Below the pieces are notes generated by a model. The model saw only the letters and a program-made list of their open reading frames with translations, did not search any database and was not told where the DNA came from. A stretch of 64,000 nucleotides of DNA from Coccinella septempunctata (taxonomy: Eukaryota; Arthropoda; Insecta; Coleoptera; Coccinellidae), in NCBI RefSeq assembly GCF_907165205.1, contig NC_058191.1, positions 7,442,501 through 7,506,500 on the forward strand. Direction: 5' to 3'. The stretch's first letter is position 1, and each line of letters opens with the position of its first letter. Of the stretch, positions 10,981 through 20,339 are shown in pieces. A program made the position numbers and the translations under genes.

Positions 10981-11193
10981 TTAATCAAAACGTCCGACTG
11001 GATAAGATTATTTATTTACACTTGTACTAACACTTATAACTAACGACCTAACTATGTCACTACTATTTATTTCCACTCGTCCGTCACTTGCAATGTGAAC
11101 TGTACTGTACTGTACTGTACCGTACTACACTTCCGCTGGGCGCCGGAAAAATTCTGGAGGTTTCGCGCGCTTTCTAGAAAGGTCCGGCTGCCA
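10981..11193 (-). repeat. 5' LTR of the gypsy relic (uninterrupted copy)
   Basis: This is the empty counterpart of the left LTR. It shares the AAACGTCCGACTG start, the TACTG array and the TTTCTAGAAAGGTCCGG end, and it lacks the miniature element found in the left copy. It lies next to the Gag start on the minus strand, as a 5' LTR should. The similarity stops at about 11193, where unrelated flanking DNA begins. Confidence 0.75.
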
Positions 11194-12409
11194 GAGCTCT
11201 TGCCTCAGCTCAAATTTTTCTTGAACTAAAATTTCCAATATCCATCAAGAATACAATACTTTATTATTGAAGGCCTTCAGTGAAAACATGTTTTATTTAT
11301 TTATTTGGTTCCGTTTCGGATTGTACGTCTCTTCTCCCCCATAAAATCTGCCAAAAATCATATAATCGAAACAATATTCTTTCAATTCGAAGATTATTAG
11401 CCAACTATGGGGGCTAAGCCACAGATTACAGCATTATCGTAATCCGTGCTTCTAAGCAGCCATGTTATTGCAAAATTTCCCAATTGCCGCCACTGTCTTG
11501 TTAGAGTCACTCTAATTCGTGCAATATTTATACGCCATCTGGTGAATAGTTTCTGACATATTTAATTTTATCTGAGATTATTTCAATTTGTAAATATCAT
11601 TCGAAACTATTTATACCGGGGGGAGACCAAGTGAGAAATTTGGGCTTTACTCGATTGTGTGATTTATATAAGAGTGGGTATTTTGAAAAATTTATATATA
11701 TGATCTCTTAAAGATCTGTCAATATTGTCAATTTTCCTAAAATATATTTCATTGAGAATTTATAGTATCACTACCCAAGGCTATGACTTATCAACACTTC
11801 TGATATCTGCCAGCTTCTGTGATTTATATTATTAACACTTGTAATTATGTTTCCTGAACTAGACCTATACGCTCAGGAATGATAAGACTTATGTCACGTT
11901 TCCATGAAATGTAATAAGGAAATTTCAGAATGACAATTATTCCAACCTCGTCCATATGAAACGATTTATTTCATACAATTGAAATGCTCATTCAAAAACT
12001 CACCAAAGAAAACTGCAATAAGTTGCGGGGAATTTCCCTTCAGTAAAGTAAATAAATTCTCCCTGGGCATAGTTACAAAAACTAATTCTTGATTTCACTC
12101 CCTATTCGTACGAGTTGTGCTCAATATCATCTGATATTACATTTAAAATTAGACACTTATCCAGTCCACATATTTGACTTGTCTAAGTTATCTTTTGTTG
12201 AGTCGCACTCCCAATTGATACACAAGCAGACATCTCACATTCCAGAATACTTTTTCCATTGTGCACAATTAACCAGGTTTAACAATGAATATTCTATTTG
12301 GAAGGAAGGCTTTGAACTGACGGAACTCAAAATTTATCAGCATTTATTCAGATAGCGATGAAATTTGCACATACGAATGAAATTTTTGTTTGATTAACCT
12401 TCCAAACAA
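11194..12409. other. Unassigned AT-rich DNA
   Basis: Only short frames without recognised motifs are present. No terminal repeats, tails or target duplications stand out. An open frame at 12089-12355 has no family resemblance that I can name. Confidence 0.4.
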
Positions 12410-13745
12410 GGTCGGGATGACCTAGTTAAGATAGTGTTTGCATTCTGCTAATGACCTTATTCCTCATCAATTTTTATCTGGTTCAGTAGGGCTAACGCCT
12501 TATCGTCCAACTGTTTTTTCGATTTCACTAAACCAAATAGAACTACTTTATATTCAACAATTTGGCTCTTCTGTACTATTGGTTTTTGTTACTACTGTAT
12601 TAATGATAATTCGCAGGCGATTTTTTTTTTTATTCTGAATGCTCGGAACTTTATTCAGGAACTCTTTCATTCTAGGACATTGTTTCACCCAAAAGTTCGT
12701 TATTGAATTTCACCAACCTAAATTTTCTTGATTAACACAAGAGCTCAATCTGAAATCATTATGAGCGCCGAAAGTTTTTTCCAAACGCCTGTCGTCTAAT
12801 GTGTCCTGTTTTCTCTGCTTTTTACTGGAGAAGCTGTGAGGTATTTCTGACCACTATTTTACATATCTTCTTTGTAAATTTGTCGTTGTGTGCTTTCATT
12901 TTTTTGATAAGTCTACTACTACTTACTATTTTTTCGATTGTTTGTATATTCAATTCTTTTCTCATCTGATTACTACTACCTACTTATGTACCATGGGATA
13001 TCTAATGCTAATCTAATTATCTATTCAGGAAGTTTCTTGTTCCTAAAATTGTGTTCATTATACATACACTATTGCTCCGGTCTACGTTATACTTGGTATA
13101 ATCACAGTTCTGATTATTTTCAATTCATTTTTCAATGGGAGTCTGCTTCCTCCGTTGATGAGAGGTTATAAAATACCATGTAATTGCTATAAAACAATAT
13201 TGAACAAAGACAAATTGTCTTTGTCCTATTCTCTTCCATTTTTGTTGGCTTAAGGTTAGCCTTTTGTCTAGTATTACTAGTACACCTGAATATTTTGCTT
13301 CTTCAATTCAATTAATTCTCTGTTCTTGTATTTTGATGTTCCCTACTGTACGGTCGTTTTCTTGTTTGCATTCATTTTCATTCTACACTTTTTGAAGTAT
13401 TCCATTAGCTTCTCTACGTCTCCTTGTAGTTGAATTGTTACTGATCTTCTTTGCCTACGCGAAAGGTAGTGCTGTGTCGTGTGCGAATTGGGCCATTTTG
13501 TTTTTTTCTTGATATTCTGACATGTAGATTATGAAGTTTACAGGTCTTTGAGTCGATCTAAGAATAAGGTTTTTTTTTAATCAAGAATATTTATGTTGGT
13601 GAAATTCATGTACGAACTTTTGGGTGAAACAATAGTACAGAAGTGCCAAATTGTTTAATATAAAGTAATTCTATTTGGTTTAGTGAAAGCTCTACTGAAC
13701 AGCAGAATTCAAACACTATCACCAGGTTATCCTGACCTTATCTTG
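12410..13745. repeat. Inverted repeat pair flanking a retrotransposon fragment
   Basis: The left arm (about 12410-12740) and right arm (about 13575-13745) are diverged reverse complements. Shared blocks in order are GTTCAGTAG, TTTCACTAAACCAAATAGAA, TTTGGC(T/A)CTTCTGTACTATT and GTTTCACCCAAAAGTTCGT. The left arm has an insertion of roughly 100 bases before the last block. A minus-strand RT fragment lies between the arms. This may be a foldback element or two head-to-head copies of one retrotransposon end; I cannot separate these. Confidence 0.65.
13270..13560 (-). pseudogene. Non-LTR reverse transcriptase palm fragment
   Basis: On the minus strand a frame reads AQFAHDTALPF, a decayed FADDTAL catalytic motif in which the first Asp is now His. 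It is followed after frame changes by a DVEKLMEYFKKCRMKMNANK block and then IEEAKYSGVLV. This order (catalytic motif, W/F-rich helix, NxxK, YLGV) is the end of a Jockey-like RT palm. Only about 95 residues remain, in more than one frame. Confidence 0.65.
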
Positions 13746-13976
13746 AAGGTGTTTGAAAACATAGCCAGAAAATCCATTTCGACGTTGCTCGGGCCTTCGG
13801 CCCCCGCGTCCTCTACATGATTTCACTTCCATAAGCCGGCCACAGGCACAGAGAGAAGACGGCGTGCAACAAGCAACATGCAAAGAATGACAACCATCAA
13901 CTTTCGCACTTATTGCCCACACACGTGAGAGAAAAGAACACGGAATAATGCGCAAAGAACACTTATAATAGTAGTA

Positions 13977-14192
13977 GTGCGAGACTTCGTCAGTTTGAAA
14001 ATGTCATCAGTGGGAGATGAGGAATATTGTCTTATGGCAGTGGCGTACGCTTGTTTGGTGAAAAAGAAGCAATTGAAGTCGCTTCGAGATAGGAAACCAA
14101 GGAGTAAATGGGTTGAAGAATGGCTTTTGAATAGAGACCAATTTTCCCATATCAATCTTCTACAAGAATTACGTTTGGAAGTTGAAGACTGA
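13977..14192 (+). pseudogene. PIF/Harbinger transposase, N-terminal fragment
   Basis: The readable part is KKKQLKSLRDRKPRSKWVEEW followed by LLNRDQFSHINLLQELRLE. This matches the start of Harbinger-type nucleases, where a W-V-x-x-W-L-x-x-R helix precedes an NLLxELR segment. The reading frame stops at 14192, long before the DDE catalytic core would begin, so only about 60 of the expected several hundred residues are left. It overlaps the convergent MADF fragment by about 40 bases, which reflects an internal deletion. The same segment is present, more decayed, at about 58300-58440. Confidence 0.72.
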
Positions 14193-14478
14193 CAAAAAGA
14201 AGAAGGTCATAATACCATAAAGTCGGTACATAAACTTCATCCTTTCCTACGCCCGATCGTTTAGATTCTAATACTTTTTTGAATTCCCGTCGGAAACCAT
14301 CACGAAGGGTGTTAATTTCAACATCTTTCAACTTAGCAAGTAAGACATTATATGCGTAATTCTTCTTCGATCGGTCCATATATTCTTTCGATTTTGTTTT
14401 CCACAAAGATGGGAAGGACCTATAAATTTCTATAAACTCCGTAAAGAATTCGCGGGAGACATTTCTCAGGTCCGGCAT
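14152..14478 (-). pseudogene. MADF (Myb/SANT-like) domain protein fragment of Harbinger
   Basis: The 108 residues match a MADF domain: FFTEFIEIYRSFPSLWKTKS, then the YAYNVLLAKLKD helix and the RREFKKVLESKRSG segment, ending VPTLWYYDLLLFV. MADF domains bind DNA, and Harbinger elements carry one as a separate accessory protein that helps recruit the transposase. The conserved tryptophans of the first and last helices are present. The frame is open across the domain, but the C-terminal half of such proteins is absent and the partner transposase is gone. Confidence 0.78.
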
Positions 14479-14639
14479 CGTCCTTGGTGCATTTCGAACC
14501 GAAACAGTACTGAAGACTGAAGCTGCAGCTGGTCGATTCGATTTGCTGTATGTATATTGCCTACTTCACTGGTGTAGAAGTCCGTGCGTGCATAAAATCG
14601 GCCACACATGGACGTTCATGCTACGCGCATCATGCAATT

Positions 14640-16170
14640 TTTCAGGATGGTTCGGAAGAAGCGGCATTACACTAGCAGGGTACCTCTAAGAATTTTTACG
14701 GTTTTTATGCCCCCGTTTTGCTCTCATTTTGCTCCGTTTTGCTCACCACTCAGTTTATTTTGCTCACCTATAGACAATGAGCTATAGACAATTCAAAGTG
14801 CCCTGCTGGTGTAATATTACACCAGCAGTGTAATGATGAGTCTGACTGACAACAGTGAATTAAGTTTTGAAAACTGATTCAATATACAGGTTGTTTCAGA
14901 AAAAGGCGAACCCTTCTCTAGGATAGGAAAAAAACTGATATTTTTCAGTTTGGGGTTTTCCAGAAAAAAAATTTTGTTACAGCATCCGTATTCAAGTTGA
15001 AGGGCGTTGAAGACAAAAAATATTACAAGACAGTTGATTCCTACATCCCAATTTGTCGTTTTATCGATGGTGCAAAAACATTTTGATTCACATAATGCAT
15101 ACTATATTTCATAATAATAATAATTAATAACTTCACCATTACCGACCATTACTTTGCATCAGTTATTACTTCATAAATTTTAAATCAAAATATTCCAAAA
15201 CGGTTCACAGTATCGAGTTTCACCAAGAGTATCATTTAGGTGTAAAATTAAATGATGTTTAATTAGTTCACTTGAAATTATAAACGACTAGGTAGTCCAC
15301 TAGTTCTTTCAAAGAAAGGGTGGTCTGATAGCAGCGGTCAGAAGTTCTTCAGTGAAGCAAAGCTTCCTTGTTGTTCTTCATTTGAAGGTAATAATATACA
15401 TTTATCAGCCGATATTGAAAGAGCCAGTTGGTTAGGAAAATTGTCGATAAACCATCGGATTCTGAAAAAGTGGTCCAGATTGATATCAAAAATAACGATT
15501 CACATTTATTTCGAATGTTAAGTCCAGTTTTGGGCGAAAAAGCGATACAAAAATGTTTCAATGACAAAAACAAAAAAAAACAACTTATCTTTGAAGTGCT
15601 TTCCTTCCAACCAAAAAGCTCTGTGATTTGCCCATATCCTTAATAATTACAGAATCAAAACAAATCCTTCGTTAGACCCCCTATAGTGTGTTATTACATA
15701 AGGAGGGCACTCTGAATTACCTGTATCCCGGTACCGGTAACTGGTAGAGAAAAACGAATTGCACATTTGGAAAATTGGAAAGAGCAAAACGAGAGCAAAA
15801 CGCAGATATCCCAGGAGCTAGGGTAAGAAAAAACAATTTTTTCTCATCCAAAAACTCGTAAAGTATAAATGAGCAAAACGAACAGACTGATGAGCAAAAC
15901 GGAACAAATAAAGAATAATATTACACCAGCAGGGCACTTTTGATTATCTATATCTCGGTAACGGTAAGTGGTGGAGAAAAACTAATTGCAGATTTGAAAA
16001 GAGCAAAACGAGAGCAAAACGCAGATATCCCACAAGCTAGGGTGGGAAAAAAAAATATTTTCTATAAAAACACGTAAAGTGAAAATGAGCAAAACGAACG
16101 GACTGGTGAGCAGAACGGAGCAAAACGAGAGCAAAACGGGGGCATAAAAATCGTAAAAATTCTTCGGAAG
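14640..16170. repeat. Inverted and tandem repeats built on GAGCAAAACG
   Basis: Two tandem units of about 227 bp start with GGGCAC at 15705 and 15932. Each has a GAGAAAAAC block, paired GAGCAAAACG motifs, a CAGATATCCCA block and another GAGCAAAACG cluster. The outer sequence at 16125-16162 is the reverse complement of 14689-14725. The block AAAGTGCCCTGCTGGTGTAA near 14795 is inverted at about 15920-15940. The whole therefore looks like a long foldback structure. Reading frames on the minus strand here are by-products of the repeats. Confidence 0.65.
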
Positions 16171-16290
16171 AGATGAACGACGGAAAACATGCAGCATTCA
16201 TGCCCACACACGAGCGTTGATGGTTGCCGTTCTTTGCATGTTGCATGTTGCACGCCGTCTGGTCTCTGTGTCTGTGGCCGGCTTAAGAAA

Positions 16291-16803
16291 CGAAAAATGT
16301 TATCATTGAATATAATCGATAGTCAACTACCCCAAATGCTCCTCCATTTCAAATGAACATATTGTTGGCCTCATTCTGCTCAAAAATTCACGATTTCCCA
16401 ATTTTCTTAGGCTCTTTTCAGTTTTTTCTGTTCGGGCTCCGGAATAAAAAATATGACCTTGTTGGGGTCACGCTTCCTCAGTCTTCATTCGACACCCTTC
16501 CGATTTCCGCGCTTCTTTCAAGTTAATCCTCTTACCTTTTCGAAAATCTAGATTTTTTCTTGCAATTTTCGGGGATATCCCGACGGCGTAAAAATACGGT
16601 ATCGGGGTATACGACAAGTTTGACTCTCCGTCTCGATTTCAATAATCCGCACTATCGGGAATGCCTTCTCGGGCTATCGCCGTTCGCCATTTCCTCACCC
16701 CGCCGATCTCGCCCCCCAAAAAAAATTGATGCGATTTAGTGATCGTATTGAAGTTCATATGACGTTGAGATATCGATTGAAATGTATTCTGGGAGGATTC
16801 TGC
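16291..16803. other. Unassigned DNA, locally richer in G and C
   Basis: The stretch around 16430-16720 has more C and G than its surroundings and contains several TCGGG/CCCGA words, but no frame shows a known domain and no flanking repeats were found. It could be an old transposon interior. Confidence 0.35.
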
Positions 16804-16911
16804 ATTTCTTAATAAACTTTTTAGGGTTTTCACTCCCAATCTCTGAAACAAAATCAATTAAAAATGTTTCACAGATTGGGAGTGAAAACCCTGAAAAGTT
16901 TTTTAAGAAAT
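16804..16911. repeat. 47-bp near-perfect hairpin
   Basis: The arms 16804-16850 and 16865-16911 are reverse complements with a few mismatches. The conserved core is GGGTTTTCACTCCCAATC in one arm and its complement in the other. The spacer is only about 14 bases. The compact shape suggests a miniature element end or a fresh snap-back duplication. Confidence 0.7.
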
Positions 16912-17189
16912 CATATGACGTTCGCTTCGCAATTCATGAAAAGTAAGAATCCCTTCGAAAATAAAAAATGTGTAATAAAAAATCCACTTATGAACAAATC
17001 ATCGAAACGAAAGGTCTATCCATTACTGATAGAAAATGTTGGGGTTGTAATTTAAAAAAATTAAACTACCCTACATCCCTAATCTATGGTGAAAGTTTAA
17101 CTTCCCAATAATAAATACTCGGAGTTCAAGTGTAAAAAAAATTTGGCAATAATAATAACGTTTGATGAAAGAAGGCAACGTGGGGATCT

Positions 17190-17872
17190 CATCATAACCT
17201 ACCGTGCTCTCCACAACTTTTTCTGAGTTGACCTCAGCAGTCTCTTCAAGTTGAACCTTGACGACCGTCTTCGAGGTCACGCTTACAAACTGAGGAAGGA
17301 GAACTTCAAAACACAGCAAAGGCAGTATTTTATCACAAACCGCGTGTTTTCGGTGTGGAACTCTCTATCTTCATCGGTGGTGGACTCAGTTTCTGTGAAT
17401 GCCTTTAAGCTACATTCACAATCAATTCACGGGCCGAAGTGCACTTCGGCACGGAAGCTTAGCAGATGGCGTTCTCCGTTACCTTTCACAATGAAATTCA
17501 AGACAAAATTTCTTGCAAGTTGCAAACTATCACTTCGGCAAGGAATTTCGTGCCGGCTATAGATGATGCTGATGCTTATGTTTTGATCAGTTACATTTTT
17601 GATTCATTTGAGTATTTGGTTCCAAGATTATTGCGAATGGTAAATTTCGTGCCGAAGTGCACTTCGGCCCGCGAATTGATTGTGAATGCAGCTTTAAGAA
17701 TAGCTAGGATGCTTGGATTCGTCGCGAGTGAGTGCTACTTGTGGAGTTTTCTTTCTTTCCTATGAATTTCACTTTTTTTGGTGTATTTTTCATATGCTTA
17801 TTTTTTTTCTTTTTTGTGAGTTTATAGGCTTAGCCTCAACTCTTTACCATTGTATAATAATAATAATAATAG
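17190..17872 (+). pseudogene. 3' end of a CR1-like non-LTR retrotransposon
   Basis: A plus-strand frame reads LDDRLRGHAYKLRKENFKTQ, then QYFITNRVFSVWNSLSSSVV and VNAFKL. This is the RT-distal C-terminus seen in CR1-group elements (RGH, FxxRVxxxWNSLP, SVNxFK). The frame is cut by a 282-bp inverted-repeat element at 17410-17691 and resumes as RIARMLGFVASECYLW. The 3' untranslated region ends in (ATA)n at about 17852-17872, the microsatellite-type tail of CR1-like elements rather than poly-A. The 5' part is missing. Confidence 0.75.
17410..17691. mobile_element. 282-bp inverted-repeat element with CTTTAAG duplication
   Basis: It starts CTACATTCACAATCAATTC and ends with the near-complement, giving arms of about 45 bp. 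The 7-bp sequence CTTTAAG occurs on both sides (17403-17409 and 17692-17698), and the CR1-like reading frame continues after it, so the edges are supported by the coding context. Each arm contains the perfect 18-bp palindrome GCCGAAGTGCACTTCGGC (17433-17450 and 17651-17668). It has no coding capacity. The superfamily is unclear. Confidence 0.75.
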
Positions 17873-17932
17873 TATTTGATAACTCCTCGGTTTAAGGAAC
17901 TGGATGAAAACACTTTGGATTCCTAGAGCGAC

Positions 17933-17962
17933 GTTTCGGCGTTATATTTCGCCTTCCTCAGG
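17933..17962 (-). other. Hammerhead-like motif of the Penelope-associated type
   Basis: On the minus strand the sequence reads CCTGAGGAAGGCG, a short A/T loop, then CGCCGAAACGTCG. It resembles a hammerhead core (CUGANGA, stem II, GAAAC) with one extra A before stem II. Related motifs occur at 41560-41600 and 63748-63780 in this window. Repeats of this form are known in Penelope-like elements. No Penelope RT was recognised nearby, so the assignment is tentative. Confidence 0.4.
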
Positions 17963-18210
17963 CTACAATGATAAAAGAAATCAAAAAAACATCAATACAT
18001 GGATGACTATGTGGCTAGAACAAACTTATATCGATATCTACATAAACAGATTACAGGAACTGTTACAATTTTTTTCAAAATTTAGGTTGTTTAATCAACT
18101 TTACAAAAAATTCGATGTTTGGAGACTGACTAGATTGTATTGAAATCAAAAACATCATCGCCCATAATCTCTTACCTAAGAAATCCTTTATTCTTCAAGG
18201 AAGAACCAGT

Positions 18211-18371
18211 CAATGGAAAAGTCATAAAAAATAAAACATAATAGCAATAAATGCTTAGAGGGCTCGGTAAATACTTGAGATTTTCTTGGTAATCTATTCA
18301 TAGTAAATACTATACCGAGCCCTCTAAGCATTTATTGCTATTATGTTTTATTTTTTATGACTTTTCCATTG
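18211..18371. repeat. Perfect 59-bp palindrome with 43-nt loop
   Basis: The arms 18211-18269 and 18313-18371 are exact reverse complements over 59 bases. The right arm begins TACCGAGCCCTCTAAGC. A perfect match over such AT-rich sequence implies a very recent origin, or ongoing correction between the arms. No target duplication was obvious. Confidence 0.9.
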
Positions 18372-19464
18372 AACGAGAACTATCCACAAACAATAATAAT
18401 AATAATAAACCTCGGTGTGAATTGAGTTCAATGTACTAGAATTCCAATCTCACCATACAGTCCACTTAATATTCCGAAGGTTTTTCTGGAGTAACTTTCT
18501 ATTGAAACTGAAACTACAGACCAATGAAAAACTCCCCTAAAAAAAGTGGGAACTGTATCTATTACTATGTCGGGTAGTATAACGACAAATCCAGCCATAA
18601 GAACCGAAGAATATAGAAGCATGAGGGCGTGAAAATTCACATTAAATCACTCTCATTCTTTCGGGAGGTTGAAACCATTGTAGAATTTTCGTTCATTTTC
18701 CAGTTTCCTCTGCTTTTCGGTCCATTTAAAAATTAAATGGAATCTATGGATGATTTAAGAACCTTTCAATAGATATAGATTCATCGACTACGGTCCCAAA
18801 TGCCTTTAGTCCAAGTTGAAGTTTTCAGGATCAGCAAATTCTCATTGCAAGAAATTATCCTCAAATGATTCCTCAGAAAAATAAGTGAGATGATACTTTC
18901 CGGTTCAAAAAATTCTAATATTGGTGTATAGCCACAATCACATAATGCCTTTTAAGAAACTTTCTTCAATGGTGCGAAAAATGAATAGGTCTCCATTTCT
19001 AAACATAATATTCAGTAACATCCTGCATGCTTCTATATTACACATCTCACAATTTGTCGTTGGATAATTTTTGAAATTAAATACCGTCTGAAAGCTCATA
19101 CTAACAAATGTAATATCATCAGATCTAGTTTATGTAGCTTTCTTTATAGCGGGTAAATAATTTATATCGATTTTATCTTCACCAGTTGTGATGAAACACC
19201 ACTGTTATACAAAGTGTCCAAAAAAAGTATGTCATCATGAGCAATATTGCATATTCATGAAAGAAATGGTTTTTAGGGAACGTTTTAGAGTTGTTTTCTT
19301 ATAATTTTCAATTCGAATTCGGATATCTGTGGAACTGAAAAGCTAAACAGCAAAGGAAGTAGAACAGTTGAGAAATTGCTCAAATGATGACTAGCTATCT
19401 ATATCTTCGACATGGTGATGTTGGATTTTCAACTCGAGATTCAGAGCGTTAGGATGCTTGCAGA
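18372..19464. other. AT-rich unassigned stretch
   Basis: A short (AAT)n run lies near 18393-18410. No frame with a recognised domain and no long repeat was seen. Confidence 0.4.
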
Positions 19465-19713
19465 GGGTTTCATAAAACTTTGATTGTCCGATCAACCATT
19501 TGACAGTCACTCGATTTCAAAAACGAAATCACTGAAACCATTTCATTTCTGTTGAAGAAGTAGCAATTGAAAATAATGGAATTGACGTATAAACATCATA
19601 ATTTGATGCGAGAATGATATTCCGAATGATCGTGACTGAATTATCGATTGAAAACAAATATACCTCTAATCGTCGATCAAGCGTTGATTCCCCTATCAAG
19701 CTTTATGAAACCC
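19465..19713. mobile_element. Miniature element, GGGTTTCATAAAA family, copy A
   Basis: The left end reads GGGTTTCATAAAACTTTGAT and the right end is the near-complement, AAGCTTTATGAAACCC. Inside are CACTCGATTTC and GATCAAGCGTTGATTCCC. The same ends and internal words occur at 26406-26669 and 44399-44631, and in part at 42780-42891. It has no coding capacity and is about 250 bp. Confidence 0.7.
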
Positions 19714-20339
19714 GGGGTTAGTCTGTTTACCCCTGGAGCAGGATATTTTTCTTCAATACCTTCTTGTTAGGCGGGGATGAGTGTATGGCAGGCAGAAATT
19801 TCAGTTTTTTCGCCAAGAATTTGGGAATACAATCCCAACCATACAAAGTTTTCTGAGGCCTAGAGGCTGAGTGTATTGTTGTGTCAGTATCTAGGGATAT
19901 CTTTTACTATTCCACTTATTCCATTCTTAATGAGAAAGTTTGGTTTGTATAGCGACGCTGGTTTTATAGCGATAAAACTTGCAACCCGAAAAATTTTAAC
20001 AAGGCAGTTTTTCAGCGATAGATTTTTGACATTTCTCAAATTCAAGATAACTTCGAAAATGTTATTATGTTATATTACACTATATTATACTATTGTCTCT
20101 CTTGTAATATTCAAGTTTATTGCTATTTGGCGATTTTGCTCATGGCATTTTCTTCAATATTACGAACCGTTTGGCAAAATTGCCACGCAACAAACTTAAA
20201 TATTAAAATCGAGAAATCTTGCTGGCAAAATTTCTTCTTTAGTAATACCTACAACATAAGTATGTAAATAATAATTTTCGCTTACAATGAAAATGTCGCC
20301 ATTTTATGAAATCTCATTTTTCTTGAAGTTCTTGCTATA

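Larger units (their letters stand above)
2339..11193 (-). mobile_element. Degenerate Ty3/gypsy retrotransposon carrying a nested Jockey element
   Basis: Two matching LTRs bracket minus-strand Gag (9890-10959), integrase (8556-9640) and macro domain (8106-8555) remnants. The order on the minus strand is 5' LTR, Gag with zinc knuckle, integrase, macro domain, then the 3' LTR. Protease, reverse transcriptase and RNase H are absent: reading passes from the knuckle at about 9900 to the integrase zinc-binding region at about 9640, so several kilobases were deleted. The 3' untranslated part is split by a plus-strand Jockey insertion at 3115-8027 with an 8-9 bp duplication TACAGTAG(C). All reading frames contain stops, so the element is dead. 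I found no convincing target duplication outside the LTRs. Confidence 0.8.
13826..16290. mobile_element. PIF/Harbinger-derived composite element
   Basis: Terminal inverted repeats of about 100 bp enclose it: the left at 13826-13930 begins TAAGCCGGCCACAGGCACAG and the right at about 16195-16290 ends with the near-complement GTGGCCGGCTTA. Next to the left end lie a Harbinger transposase N-terminus (plus strand) and a MADF protein (minus strand), the two-protein signature of the superfamily. The DDE catalytic part of the transposase is missing. The right part (about 14640-16170) is filled by inverted and tandem repeats rich in GAGCAAAACG, which look like a later insertion or expansion. A second relic is at 58215-58776. 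Confidence 0.7.

Noticed and set aside
15982..16253. Three overlapping minus-strand frames rich in Phe, Ser and Leu
   Set aside because: They are translations of the GAGCAAAACG repeat and of the Harbinger terminal repeat.
17071..17319. Minus-strand frame over the CR1-like 3' end
   Set aside because: It lies opposite the plus-strand RT tail, which has recognisable motifs.
19876..20199. 107-codon hydrophobic frame
   Set aside because: AT-rich translation without motif, signal-anchor pattern or splice context.
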